This document shows, piece after piece, positions 45,136 through 53,280 of a stretch of 64,000 nucleotides of DNA (within the stretch, counting starts at the first letter, position 1; each line of letters opens with the position of its first letter). A program made the translations under genes and the position numbers. This DNA is from a candidate division WOR-3 bacterium (GTDB lineage: Bacteria > Hydrothermota > Tepidihabitantia > Tepidihabitantales > Tepidihabitantaceae). Location: contig JBDRTY010000002.1 in the NCBI GenBank assembly GCA_039801085.1, positions 1 to 64,000 on the forward strand, given 5' to 3'. The notes under the pieces were generated by a model. That model made no database searches. It saw nothing but the letters and a program-made list of their open reading frames with translations, and had not been told where the DNA came from.

Positions 45136-46272
45136 ATGGGGGCGTTAAATTTTAACTACAAAGACATCTTCCGGGCATTGCGCCTGGGTTTCTCCGCCAA
45201 GAAGGTCGGCATGACCATGCTGGGTCTTTTATTCGGTTTTGCCGGCTATTCATTACTTACCTACCTTGCCCACCTGATTGCCGGAAACGACTGGGTGTCA
45301 ATCTGGGAGACCTACCGGCTTCTCCCCTTTCCCGCACCCAATCTCCCCTTTCCCTGGATTTCCTGGCTGATTTATGGCCTGGGTGTTATCTGGTTTCTGA
45401 TTGTCATGCTCGTCACCGGCAGTGCGGTCGCCAAGGTTACCTACGAACAGCTCCGCGGGAATGAATTTTTTGAGGCGGGCGAAGCCTTCAGATTCGCATT
45501 CCAGAATCTTGGCGCAATTCTGGGCAGCCCTCTGCTCATCATCGCCTTTATTCTGATACTGGTAATTGCGGGTTTGATATTAAGTGCTTTAGGCTCAATA
45601 CCTTACATTGGACCGGTGATTACCGGTATCTTTGCGGTCCCGGCGTTCTTCGCTGCCCTCTTTATCGTATATCTGCTGATAGTGCTGATCTGGACCCTGT
45701 TTCTGGGACCAGCCATTGTTGGTGCGCTGGGAAACGACACCTTTGACACCCTGTTTGAGGTGTTCTCCTGTATCAATGAACAGCCGGCACGGCTCTTCTG
45801 GTTCACTGCGGTGATCGCCTTTCTGGGCAAACTCGGCTCATTACTCCTGGGAATGGCATCCAGTATCGCAGTCCGAATCGGCACGCTCATCCTTTCGGTG
45901 TTTATGGGCGAAACCCTGAGTGAAATGCTCAACGGCACCGGTTTCATCTTTCAAATCTCGGTTCCGCAATGGGGGGTGTTTGCTCCGCTCCACAAGATGA
46001 TTGTCTGGGAAACAGCTCTGTACGGACTTAACAGCTATCTCAGCCCGCTCTTCTGGGAAAGCCCGGGCTGGGGTATTTATCTAGGTGCGGTGCTCTTCAG
46101 TGTCTGTATCTACGGCATTGCGCTGATGGTTCTGGCATACGGGCTCTCGGTCTGGTTCTCCGGCAATGTTATCATTCTCGGCGTTCTGATCAAGAAGAAG
46201 GACGACAAAAACATTTATGAATTGAGCGAAGAGGAGCCGGAACTGCTGGAGCCTCAGGATAAAACCCAGTAA
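45136..46272 (+). CDS. Polytopic membrane protein of unknown function
   Basis: This protein of about 378 residues has six to seven membrane helices, glycine- and isoleucine-rich, and an acidic C-terminal tail (E-L-S-E-E-E-P-E-L-L-E). A soluble loop with F-F-E-A-G-E-A-F-R-F-A lies near residues 110-125, similar in feel to glycerophosphoryl diester phosphodiesterase-type membrane domains or DUF4013-like proteins, but I cannot assign it. The ATG at 45136 has AGAGGAG six nt upstream. hypF follows directly in another frame. Confidence 0.7.
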   Translation: MGALNFNYKDIFRALRLGFSAKKVGMTMLGLLFGFAGYSLLTYLAHLIAGNDWVSIWETYRLLPFPAPNLPFPWISWLIYGLGVIWFLIVMLVTGSAVAKVTYEQLRGNEFFEAGEAFRFAFQNLGAILGSPLLIIAFILILVIAGLILSALGSIPYIGPVITGIFAVPAFFAALFIVYLLIVLIWTLFLGPAIVGALGNDTFDTLFEVFSCINEQPARLFWFTAVIAFLGKLGSLLLGMASSIAVRIGTLILSVFMGETLSEMLNGTGFIFQISVPQWGVFAPLHKMIVWETALYGLNSYLSPLFWESPGWGIYLGAVLFSVCIYGIALMVLAYGLSVWFSGNVIILGVLIKKKDDKNIYELSEEEPELLEPQDKTQ

Positions 46273-46274
46273 GC

Positions 46275-48566
46275 ATTATCGGCAACCAACTTTTTGCCAC
46301 CCTGGAAATAACCGTAACCGGTCAGGTCCAGGGTATCGGATTCCGGCCTTATATCTACCGCCTGGCAAAAAGGCTGGGCATCAGAGGAACGGTCACCAAC
46401 ACCCGCGCCGGTGTAACCATCCTTGCTCAGGGAAAAGGGGCAGCTCGGCTCCTCGAACACCTTAAAAAACATCCACCCCGGCTGGCGCTCATCTCCGAAA
46501 TCCGTGCCCGGACCGTCAGGAAACCGCCCTTTTCAGGGTTTAACATCGTTCCCAGTTCAATCACCCCGGGAAAGCCCGGGGTTGAGGTCCTGCCCGACCT
46601 TGCAACCTGCTCAGTATGCAAGCGCGAGCTCGCCGACCCGCATAACCGCCGCTACTTCTACCCATTCATCAACTGCACCCAGTGCGGTCCCAGATATACG
46701 ATAATACTTCAGCTTCCCTATGACCGCGAACGCACCACGATGCGCAGTTTCCAGATGTGCGAAGAGTGCCGGCAGGAGTATCTGTCTCTAAAAAACCGCC
46801 GCTTCCACGCCGAGCCAATCGCCTGCCCGAAATGTGGACCAGCGGTTCAACTCCTGAACAAAAAGAGAAAACCGGTTGCTGGCGACCCGATCGACGAGGC
46901 CGCCCGTCTGATTCTCAGCGGTAAGATATTGGCAATCAAAGGATTAGGCGGATTCCACCTGTGCTGTGACGCTGGAAACGATCGTGCGGTCCGGCGCCTG
47001 CGCCGGCTGAAGGGCAGAGACCGAAAACCATTCGCTTTGATGGTGGAAAGCCTGACCGCAGTAAAAAAAATCTGCCATCTCCCGGCCGGTGCTGCCAGGC
47101 TTCTGCGCTCTCCGGCAGCGCCGATCGTCCTTTTACCAAAGCGCAAGCATACAAAAACCAGACTCTCACCACTGATTGCACCTCATAACCCAGCCTATGG
47201 TGTGTTTCTGCCCTATACACCACTGCACCTTCTGATCTTTAAATCATTGAAAAAATATCATGTTAAACTGCCGGTGCTGATCATGACCAGCGCCAATTTC
47301 AGTGAAGAGCCCATTGCCGCATCCGAGGATGAGCTTTTCAGTCGCAGCGAACCCTTGTTTGACTTTGTGCTCACGCACAACCGGGAAATTGCCAACCGGT
47401 GTGACGATTCAGTGCTCCAGGCTGAAACTGCCGGTTCAATCATGGTCCGCCGTTCGCGCGGGTACACCCCCAAGCCGTTACACCTGAGCCGGATGTTTCA
47501 CGTGAAACACCCGACACTGGCGATAGGTGCGGACAGCAAAAACAGCTTTGTCCTCGCTGCCGGAGAAAGGGTTTATGCCGGACCCCACATCGGAGAACTG
47601 GGAACTGCTGCAGCAGAGGATTTTTTTCTCGGGGCACTGAAACGGCTCATCGAGTGGACCGGAATCAAACCGGCAAGGGTGGTCTGCGACCTGCATCCGG
47701 ATTACAGCTCGGTCCGGCTGGCAGAAACTCTAAGCAGAAGATTCCAGCTCCCGCTCAAACGGGTTCAGCATCATTATGCCCATATCCTTTCGGTAATGGC
47801 AGAACATGGTCTGCGCGGTCCGGTGCTTGGGCTGGCAGCTGATGGCACCGGCTACGGGCTGGACCGGGCAATCTGGGGTTGTGAGTTTCTGCTGATAAAC
47901 CCGGACCGGACCTGGAAAAGGCTGGGCCATCTCGCCTACCTGCGTCATGGTGCGGGCGCCGGCTATCTGGCTGACCCGGTTCAGGTGGCGGCGAGCTATC
48001 TCCTTCAGTCCGGAATTGAAATGGGTGCGCTCCGGAGCCTGGGGCTGCGAGTTTCATCGGCGCCTGCACATGCACCGGTTATAACCTCAAGTCTGGGGCG
48101 TCTGTTTGATGCGGTAGCAGCAATTACCGGTGTCTGCCGGCAGGCGACATTTGAAGGTGAGGCGGCAATTGCCCTGGAGAGTGAGGCATTAACTGCAGGC
48201 ACTACAGCCGGATTAAAATTGGGAGAAATTGATCCGCTGAGTTTTGACCAGGAGATGCTGCTGGTCGATCCCTGTCCTATAATTAGAACGGTCTTTCAGC
48301 TGATTTGCTCAGGAATTCCGGCAGGAAAGGTGTCGCTGTGGTTCCATCAGACACTGGTCCGGACATTTCATCAGGCACTGACCCGGCTGGCAAAGCTTAA
48401 TCAGATCAGGACGATCTGTCTTTCCGGCGGCAGTTTTCAAAACCGGCTGTTGCGTCAGGAGCTGGTGCACAAATTGCGCGCTTCCGGTTTCAGCGTATAT
48501 CACAACCAGGAGTTTCCCTTAAATGATGGCGGCATTGCCCTGGGTCAGGCGGTTGCTCTTGATTGA
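46275..48566 (+). CDS. hypF: Carbamoyltransferase HypF, hydrogenase maturation
   Basis: HypF makes the cyanide ligand precursor for NiFe hydrogenases from carbamoyl phosphate. In order: an acylphosphatase domain (V-T-G-Q-V-Q-G-I-G-F-R-P), two C-x2-C-x18-C-x2-C zinc fingers (C-S-V-C / C-T-Q-C and C-E-E-C / C-P-K-C), a YrdC-like domain and a Kae1-like carbamoyltransferase domain ending F-Q-N-R-L-L and NDGGIALGQA. About 763 residues, normal for HypF. No ATG, GTG or TTG lies in frame before the acylphosphatase domain, so the start is uncertain: ATT at 46275 or CTG at 46302. An ATG at 46740 would delete that domain. No hydrogenase genes are in view. Confidence 0.85.
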   Translation: MIGNQLFATLEITVTGQVQGIGFRPYIYRLAKRLGIRGTVTNTRAGVTILAQGKGAARLLEHLKKHPPRLALISEIRARTVRKPPFSGFNIVPSSITPGKPGVEVLPDLATCSVCKRELADPHNRRYFYPFINCTQCGPRYTIILQLPYDRERTTMRSFQMCEECRQEYLSLKNRRFHAEPIACPKCGPAVQLLNKKRKPVAGDPIDEAARLILSGKILAIKGLGGFHLCCDAGNDRAVRRLRRLKGRDRKPFALMVESLTAVKKICHLPAGAARLLRSPAAPIVLLPKRKHTKTRLSPLIAPHNPAYGVFLPYTPLHLLIFKSLKKYHVKLPVLIMTSANFSEEPIAASEDELFSRSEPLFDFVLTHNREIANRCDDSVLQAETAGSIMVRRSRGYTPKPLHLSRMFHVKHPTLAIGADSKNSFVLAAGERVYAGPHIGELGTAAAEDFFLGALKRLIEWTGIKPARVVCDLHPDYSSVRLAETLSRRFQLPLKRVQHHYAHILSVMAEHGLRGPVLGLAADGTGYGLDRAIWGCEFLLINPDRTWKRLGHLAYLRHGAGAGYLADPVQVAASYLLQSGIEMGALRSLGLRVSSAPAHAPVITSSLGRLFDAVAAITGVCRQATFEGEAAIALESEALTAGTTAGLKLGEIDPLSFDQEMLLVDPCPIIRTVFQLICSGIPAGKVSLWFHQTLVRTFHQALTRLAKLNQIRTICLSGGSFQNRLLRQELVHKLRASGFSVYHNQEFPLNDGGIALGQAVALD

Positions 48567-48605
48567 ATTTTTTGAAAAATTTTATCAATTTTGGCGTTAA
48601 AATTC

Positions 48606-48633
48606 TTGACACCAGCAGGAGCAGAGATAGTAT
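48606..48633 (+). promoter_or_regulatory. Promoter of dnaA
   Basis: TTGACA (48606-48611), 16-nt spacer, TAGTAT (48628-48633), about 145 nt before the dnaA start; DnaA boxes lie between, suggesting autoregulation. Confidence 0.6.
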
Positions 48634-48666
48634 ATTTACTAATCTGAAGTAAAACTGGCGGATTGC

Positions 48667-48751
48667 TGTGGAAACTTTGAGCACCTGCTTTCTATGTTAT
48701 TTTATGTCCGCATTTTACGAAGTGGGTATGTGTGGAAAAACATGTGGATAA
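48667..48751. promoter_or_regulatory. DnaA box cluster upstream of dnaA
   Basis: A perfect DnaA box TGTGGATAA (TTATCCACA on the other strand) lies at 48743-48751, a one-mismatch box TGTGGAAAA at 48731-48739 and a two-mismatch box TGTGGAAAC at 48667-48675. The same orientation and dense spacing upstream of dnaA fit an origin or autoregulatory site. Confidence 0.75.
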
Positions 48752-48781
48752 ATATGAAGAAAATTTGTGGTTTTCTGGTCT

Positions 48782-50110
48782 ATGAGTGCAGGAGTTGAAA
48801 CCATTTGGGGATCGGTTCTTGATTTGCTGAAAACAAGGGTTGCGCCCGAGGCGTTTGACGCCTGGTTGAAACCGACGACCCTTGTTGAGTGGGCTGATGG
48901 GGTTGTCCGGATTGGCGTGCCCAACAGCTTTTTCTGTGACTGGCTTCAGCACCATTACCTCGCTGATCTGCTCCTGGCATTAAAAGAGATTACCGGCAGA
49001 AGCCTCCGGGTTGAATTTGTCGTTACCGGGCAACCGGCATCTGAACCGCCGGCAAAACCACCAGAGCAGCTGTCGTCACCAGTTCAAACCCCGCCCTACC
49101 GGCTGCGGTCGCGCTACACCTTTGATACCTTCATTGTGGGCGAGGGCAACCGTCTTGCCTGCGCCGCAGCAAAAAATGTTGCCCAGAACCTGGGGCGGGC
49201 TTATAACCCGCTGTTTATTTACGGCGGAGTCGGACTGGGCAAGACCCATCTGCTGCAGGCAATCGGCAATGCCGCACTGACAATCTATCCGGGCCTCAGG
49301 TTCTGCTACACACCTGCCGAAGCCCTGTTTCTGGAGCTGATTCAGGCGATCGGGAAAAACACCCGGGTGGAGTTTAAGAACAAATACCGCGGGCTGGACC
49401 TCCTGCTGCTTGATGACATCCATTACCTCGTGGGCAAGGAAAGTCTCCAGGAAGAAATCTTTTATACCTTTAATGCGCTTCAGGATGCGGGCAGTCAGGT
49501 TGTATTTACCAGTGACCGACCGCCCAAGGACATCCCCACGCTCCAGGAGCGCCTGATTTCCCGGCTCGGCAGCGGGCTGGTTGTTGATATCCAGCCACCG
49601 GATCTGGAAACCCGGGTGGCAATTCTGCTGCAGAAGGCAAAACTGGAGAACTTCAACCTGTCCGAGGAGATTGCGGTTTATATTGCTGCCCGGGTCCGTT
49701 CCAATATCCGCACCCTTGAGGCAACGCTCGTACGCCTGATCGCGCTCCATTCACTGACCGGCAGAGCCTTGGACACCAAGCTTGCCGATGAGGCGCTTAA
49801 GGATCTGGTCCTGCCTGAACAGCCGCTTGATGCCCAGCGGATCATCAACGCCGTCGCAGAACATTTTCAGGTGCCGGTCGCAGACATCAAGAGCCCGATC
49901 CGCACCAAGCGGGTAGCACTTGCCCGGCAGACCACAATGTATCTGTTGCGCCATCTTCTGAACCTCTCGCTTAAGGATATAGGTTTCCTCATCGGGGGGA
50001 AGGACCACACGACCGTAATGCACGCCTTGGAAAAAATCACCGAGCTGAAAAACCGTGATCCCGCCTTTGCCTCAACTCTTGATAAGCTCTGCCGCGAACT
50101 GAGCAGCTAA
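48782..50110 (+). CDS. dnaA: Chromosomal replication initiator protein DnaA
   Basis: This 442-residue initiator has domain I (ETIWGSVLDLLK...A-F-D-A-W-L-K-P), a short linker, an AAA+ domain III opening T-F-D-T-F-I-V-G with Walker A GGVGLGKTHLLQAI and Walker B LLLLDDIHYL, and a C-terminal DNA-binding domain IV with IKSPIRTKRVALARQ and GGKDHTTVMHA for DnaA-box recognition. I use the ATG at 48782; a GTG at 48767 is an alternative. It lies between DnaA-box-bearing noncoding regions. Confidence 0.97.
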   Translation: MSAGVETIWGSVLDLLKTRVAPEAFDAWLKPTTLVEWADGVVRIGVPNSFFCDWLQHHYLADLLLALKEITGRSLRVEFVVTGQPASEPPAKPPEQLSSPVQTPPYRLRSRYTFDTFIVGEGNRLACAAAKNVAQNLGRAYNPLFIYGGVGLGKTHLLQAIGNAALTIYPGLRFCYTPAEALFLELIQAIGKNTRVEFKNKYRGLDLLLLDDIHYLVGKESLQEEIFYTFNALQDAGSQVVFTSDRPPKDIPTLQERLISRLGSGLVVDIQPPDLETRVAILLQKAKLENFNLSEEIAVYIAARVRSNIRTLEATLVRLIALHSLTGRALDTKLADEALKDLVLPEQPLDAQRIINAVAEHFQVPVADIKSPIRTKRVALARQTTMYLLRHLLNLSLKDIGFLIGGKDHTTVMHALEKITELKNRDPAFASTLDKLCRELSS

Positions 50111-50372
50111 AACCCTACCGGGGAAAAACCGGTGGACAACATGGTTGAAAAAGAAAGTGTCTGCTATCTATTAACATTAAACAACATTTCCACTCTCATA
50201 TAATCCACATAACCAGATTTAGCTAATTATCTGAAATAATTATATATTAAATCATTGAACCCGAAATCCACAACCACAACATATACAACAGATAATAAAA
50301 TACAAATAAGCTGTTGTATATTTTTTATAAGACATCTATTTTTAAATATACATTAAATTACGATGTTTTTTG
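50111..50372. other. AT-rich region after dnaA with DnaA-like boxes, putative oriC part
   Basis: About 300 noncoding bp, strongly AT-rich at 50220-50400, hold near-consensus DnaA boxes TAATCCACA (50201-50209, one mismatch) and AAATCCACA (50264-50272, two mismatches). Repeated TATATA-type tracts could be the unwinding element. Together with the cluster upstream of dnaA this looks like a bipartite origin. Confidence 0.6.
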
Positions 50373-50401
50373 TTGACAGCTGTATTTTGTTTTTGTATAA
50401 T
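50373..50401 (+). promoter_or_regulatory. Perfect-consensus promoter, leaderless type
   Basis: TTGACA (50373-50378), 17-nt spacer, TATAAT (50396-50401), then 8 nt to the ATG at 50410. No ribosome binding site is possible. Confidence 0.85.
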
Positions 50402-50409
50402 ATAATAAT

Positions 50410-51711
50410 ATGACTCACCTGTTTCTGCTCATTATCACTGTATTCTGGCCCGTGCCACCAGAGAATCAGGTACATCCGCTGGGAAACAACTGGGGTGAGT
50501 TCCAGGATTATGGCGGTGGTGCCTATTTTCATAACGGGATTGACATCCTGACACCGGACACCTCCGGGGTTGAAGTGCGGGCGGTGGCTCCGGGCTGGGT
50601 CAAGGCGTGGGGCACAATTCAGGCGGAACTGCATTACCGGATTGCGGTTTGTGATTCACCCCTGACCTTTACCGGCAGGGCGGAAGGCTGGCTTTATGCT
50701 CATATTGACCCCAACCGTTACCACAAGAATCTCGGTGATCCGGTTGCGGCAGGGGATATTATCGGTTATCTGGTTGCCTGGCCGGTTGACTCATCTTTTG
50801 ACCACATTCACTTTGCGCGGATTTCTGATACCGGAGCGACCTGGCAGCGGTTTCCCAGCCCGACCTGGTGGTTTGTGCAGAATCCACTTTTGGTGTTGAA
50901 TCCCAATACCGATCTTGAACCGCCGGTATTTGAAAATGCCCGTGCCGGCTGGCGCTTTGCCTTCTGCCGGGACAATCAGAACAACCGTTATCTTCACCCG
51001 GATTCGCTCAATGGTGATGTGGATATCATTGCCCGGATTTTTGACCGCACCGGTTTTTCTTCAGGCAGTCAGATCTGGGACCGGCTGGCACCTTATCAGA
51101 TTGAATACATGATCCGCCGCGAGGACGGGCTGGTGGTTGTACCCTGGACTTTATCGGTGCAGTTTTCCAATCTGCTTGACGGCGGACTGGTCAATGTTGT
51201 TTATAAAACTGATAATGTCTGCCGATCCCGGGGTGATTATTCCTCACGCCAGTACTATTTTATTATTACCAATACCGACGGTGATTCAGTTATCGAAGCA
51301 ACTGACACTGCGGGCCGGTGGTCAACCGCCCTGCTCGGTGATGCCGGCTACTGGGTGATTGTGCGGGCGGCCGATGTTGCGGGTAATATTACTGTTGACT
51401 CCATGCTTGTCCACACCCGGAATGGCGTCGGCGTTAATGAGCTGGCCGGGGTCGATGTACCGCCGGTCTTTAATGTCGTCCCGATCCTTGCTTCCGGACG
51501 GACCGGGCTGATGGTGAGGCTTGTCCGACCGGCGCCGGTTAAGCTCCGGCTTATTGACCCTGCCGGCCGGGTCGTTCAGGCGCTGGACTGCGGTCAAATG
51601 GATTGCGGCATTCACCGGCTGGAGCTGAAGCCGGTTGAGCCCGGGGTTTACAATCTTGAGATTACTACCGGTCGCTTCCGCCGGTTTTCCCGGCTCATAA
51701 TAACCGGTTGA
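50410..51711 (+). CDS. Secreted M23-like peptidase domain protein with sorting module
   Basis: This 433-residue protein has a short hydrophobic start that can act as an export signal. An M23-like domain (about 30-165) has HNGIDI and HIHFAR metal motifs and an L-Y-A-H-I loop. A fibronectin- or Ig-like middle follows, and the last 80 residues are a sorting-like module (L-R-L-I-D-P-A-G-R-V-V ... G-V-Y-N-L-E-I). It is likely exported to act on peptidoglycan or external peptides. Its transcript is predicted leaderless. Confidence 0.82.
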   Translation: MTHLFLLIITVFWPVPPENQVHPLGNNWGEFQDYGGGAYFHNGIDILTPDTSGVEVRAVAPGWVKAWGTIQAELHYRIAVCDSPLTFTGRAEGWLYAHIDPNRYHKNLGDPVAAGDIIGYLVAWPVDSSFDHIHFARISDTGATWQRFPSPTWWFVQNPLLVLNPNTDLEPPVFENARAGWRFAFCRDNQNNRYLHPDSLNGDVDIIARIFDRTGFSSGSQIWDRLAPYQIEYMIRREDGLVVVPWTLSVQFSNLLDGGLVNVVYKTDNVCRSRGDYSSRQYYFIITNTDGDSVIEATDTAGRWSTALLGDAGYWVIVRAADVAGNITVDSMLVHTRNGVGVNELAGVDVPPVFNVVPILASGRTGLMVRLVRPAPVKLRLIDPAGRVVQALDCGQMDCGIHRLELKPVEPGVYNLEITTGRFRRFSRLIITG

Positions 51712-51717
51712 ACTTAC

Positions 51718-51745
51718 TTGAAACTTGAAAAATTTTTGGTAGTCT
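51718..51745 (+). promoter_or_regulatory. Candidate promoter of the 51753 RNA
   Basis: TTGAAA (51718-51723), 16-nt spacer, TAGTCT (51740-51745), start expected near 51752-51753, exactly where the long stem begins. Confidence 0.4.
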
Positions 51746-51752
51746 AATTATT

Positions 51753-51877
51753 GAGGGCACGTAGGCCCGGTACACTACAACGGCTCGGTCAACAGAATTG
51801 CCGCGTAACTGGACCTACCGTGACCCTCACCAAATTTAAAGAAAAGCCGGCACACAGGTGCCGGCTCACTGTTTTTA
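51753..51877 (+). ncRNA. Candidate structured RNA, long hairpin
   Basis: The arms at 51753-51770 and 51809-51828 pair over about 17 base pairs with two single-nt bulges and one mismatch (GAGGG-CACG-TAGG-C-CCGG against CTGG-A-CCTA-C-CGTG-A-CCCTC). An apical CGGC/GCCG stem (51781-51784, 51799-51803) lies inside. The transcript would end in the strong hairpin at 51845-51866 with TTTTT. It is not SRP RNA (no GGAA-type helix 8 or AGCAG), nor a tRNA (no T arm), although ACCA follows the stem. No family recognised. Confidence 0.4.
51840..51876. terminator. Bidirectional intrinsic terminator
   Basis: The 9-bp stem AGCCGGCAC/GTGCCGGCT (51845-51853, 51858-51866) has loop ACAG, TTTTT at 51872-51876 on the plus strand and TTTTCTTT on the minus strand. 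It ends asnA and any plus-strand RNA. Confidence 0.8.
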
Positions 51878-51885
51878 GGTCGGTG

Positions 51886-53130
51886 TTACTCCAGGAAGAT
51901 GATGTTGCGCTTGGCGCACATCTCCTTGAGCACCCTGGGCCAGACGGTAACCGAAACCTCGCCCAGCGATGCGGTGCGCAGCAGATACATATAGGTGCGC
52001 GACTGACCGATACCACCACCGATTGAAAGCGGTACCCGGTCGTTCATAATCGCCTGATGATAGGGGAGTTTCAGGAAATGTTCCTGTCCTGCCATTTTCA
52101 GCTGCTTGACCAGCGTTTCCTTGGTCACCCTGATGCCCATTGAGGTCAGTTCATGCCGGCGCCGGGTAACCGGGTTCCAGACAAGGATGTCGCCGTTCAG
52201 TCCGTGGGTCTCCTTGCCGGTCCAGTGGGAGGTGTCGGTGATCCAGTCATCATAATCGGCCGCCCGCATTTCATGGGGCAGACCATCCTTGAGCGGATAG
52301 CCGATACCGATGATGAAGACCGCCGGCGCCACTTCCTGCAGCAGTCTGGTCTCCCGCTGTTTGCGGGGGAGGTCCGGATAGCGCTCAAGGATTTCCTCGG
52401 CGTGGATGAACATCAGCTCTTCCGGAATTGGCGGATATTTATCAGTCCGCAGTGCCGGAAATTTTTCCTGCACCAGGTGCGCAGCACCAACAATCACCTT
52501 CCAGATTTTTCTTACGGTGTCCTTGAGATATTCGAGATTGCGGTCTTCGGCGGTGATTGCTTTCTCCCAGTCCCACTGGTCAACATAGGAGGAGTGATCG
52601 TGATCAAGGAAGTAGTCCTTGCGTACCGCCCGCATATCTGTGCAGATCCCTTCGCCAACCCTGCAGCCGAACTGGGCAAGGGCAAGCCGCTTCCACTTGG
52701 TGGCTGCCTGAACAATCTGGGCGTTGATGCGCGGTGAGATGCCGAGTCCGCAGGGGAATTCAACCGGAGTGCGCGAGCCGTCGCGGTCCAGGTAGTCATT
52801 GACCCCGGACTCCCGCTCCACAATCAACGGCACCTGCACCATATGAAGATTGAGCTCGCGGCACAGGTTTTTCTCAATATACTCCTTGACCGCAAACAGG
52901 GCATCCATCCGCTGCAGCGGTGGCAGTAGCGGCCGGTAGTCGTTCGGCAGAACCTTTTCCACCTCTTCATATGTGCCGACACCGGGACCGGCGAGGTCTG
53001 CCCGCTTCTGGTCGAGCAGGTTTACCTTGCGGCCCGGTTTTTTTCGGGCGGCGGTTTTCTTCGGCGCCTTTTTCGCCGCCGGTTTTTTTGCCACTTTTTT
53101 GACCGTCTTTTTTGCCTTTTTCTTCAACAT
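51886..53130 (-). CDS. asnA: Aspartate-ammonia ligase (AsnA) with histone-like basic N-terminal tail
   Basis: This class II aminoacyl-tRNA-synthetase-like enzyme makes asparagine from aspartate, ammonia and ATP. Core blocks include YVDQWDWE, the RYPDLP region, A-x-D-Y-D-D-W, LNGDILVWNP, SSMGIRV-like (TSMGIRVTKETL) and GGGIGQSR. It is 414 residues, about 80 longer than usual. The first 45 residues are almost only K, A, P, R, V and T (A-A-K-K-A-P-K-K-T-A-A-R-K-K), as in histone H1-like tails. The ATG at 53130 has AAAGGAG, so the tail is translated. Function of the tail unknown. Confidence 0.9.
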   Translation of the reverse strand: MLKKKAKKTVKKVAKKPAAKKAPKKTAARKKPGRKVNLLDQKRADLAGPGVGTYEEVEKVLPNDYRPLLPPLQRMDALFAVKEYIEKNLCRELNLHMVQVPLIVERESGVNDYLDRDGSRTPVEFPCGLGISPRINAQIVQAATKWKRLALAQFGCRVGEGICTDMRAVRKDYFLDHDHSSYVDQWDWEKAITAEDRNLEYLKDTVRKIWKVIVGAAHLVQEKFPALRTDKYPPIPEELMFIHAEEILERYPDLPRKQRETRLLQEVAPAVFIIGIGYPLKDGLPHEMRAADYDDWITDTSHWTGKETHGLNGDILVWNPVTRRRHELTSMGIRVTKETLVKQLKMAGQEHFLKLPYHQAIMNDRVPLSIGGGIGQSRTYMYLLRTASLGEVSVTVWPRVLKEMCAKRNIIFLE

Positions 53131-53184
53131 AGCATAACTCCTTTGTTTTTGTGCAGTTTACACGGGTATGATGACTATGACTAA

Positions 53185-53212
53185 ATCTTATCCAAACCGG
53201 TCAAGCTGTCAA
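53185..53212 (-). promoter_or_regulatory. Promoter of asnA
   Basis: TTGACA (53212-53207), 16-nt spacer, TAAGAT (53190-53185), with a leader of about 50 nt containing an AAAGGAG site. Confidence 0.65.
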
Positions 53213-53246
53213 GAAAACAAACATTGACGCAATTCCGATTTATGGC

Positions 53247-53275
53247 TTGACACTTGCAGATCACCGGTTTAAAAT
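53247..53275 (+). promoter_or_regulatory. Promoter of DUF72-rtcA, leaderless type
   Basis: TTGACA (53247-53252), 17-nt spacer, TAAAAT (53270-53275), then 5 nt to the GTG at 53281. Confidence 0.75.
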
Positions 53276-53280
53276 CTGCT

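Noticed and set aside
51753-51832. Stem ending in CCCTC-ACCA, considered as a tRNA or tmRNA fragment
   Set aside because: There is no T arm, D arm or anticodon loop; the arms pair as one long hairpin.
51753-51877. Signal recognition particle RNA
   Set aside because: Long hairpin shape fits, but the GGAA-type tetraloop and AGCAG asymmetric loop are missing.
52153-52737. Long plus-strand open frames opposite asnA and many other genes
   Set aside because: They mirror GC-rich codon structure of the true gene, lack ribosome binding sites and match no family.
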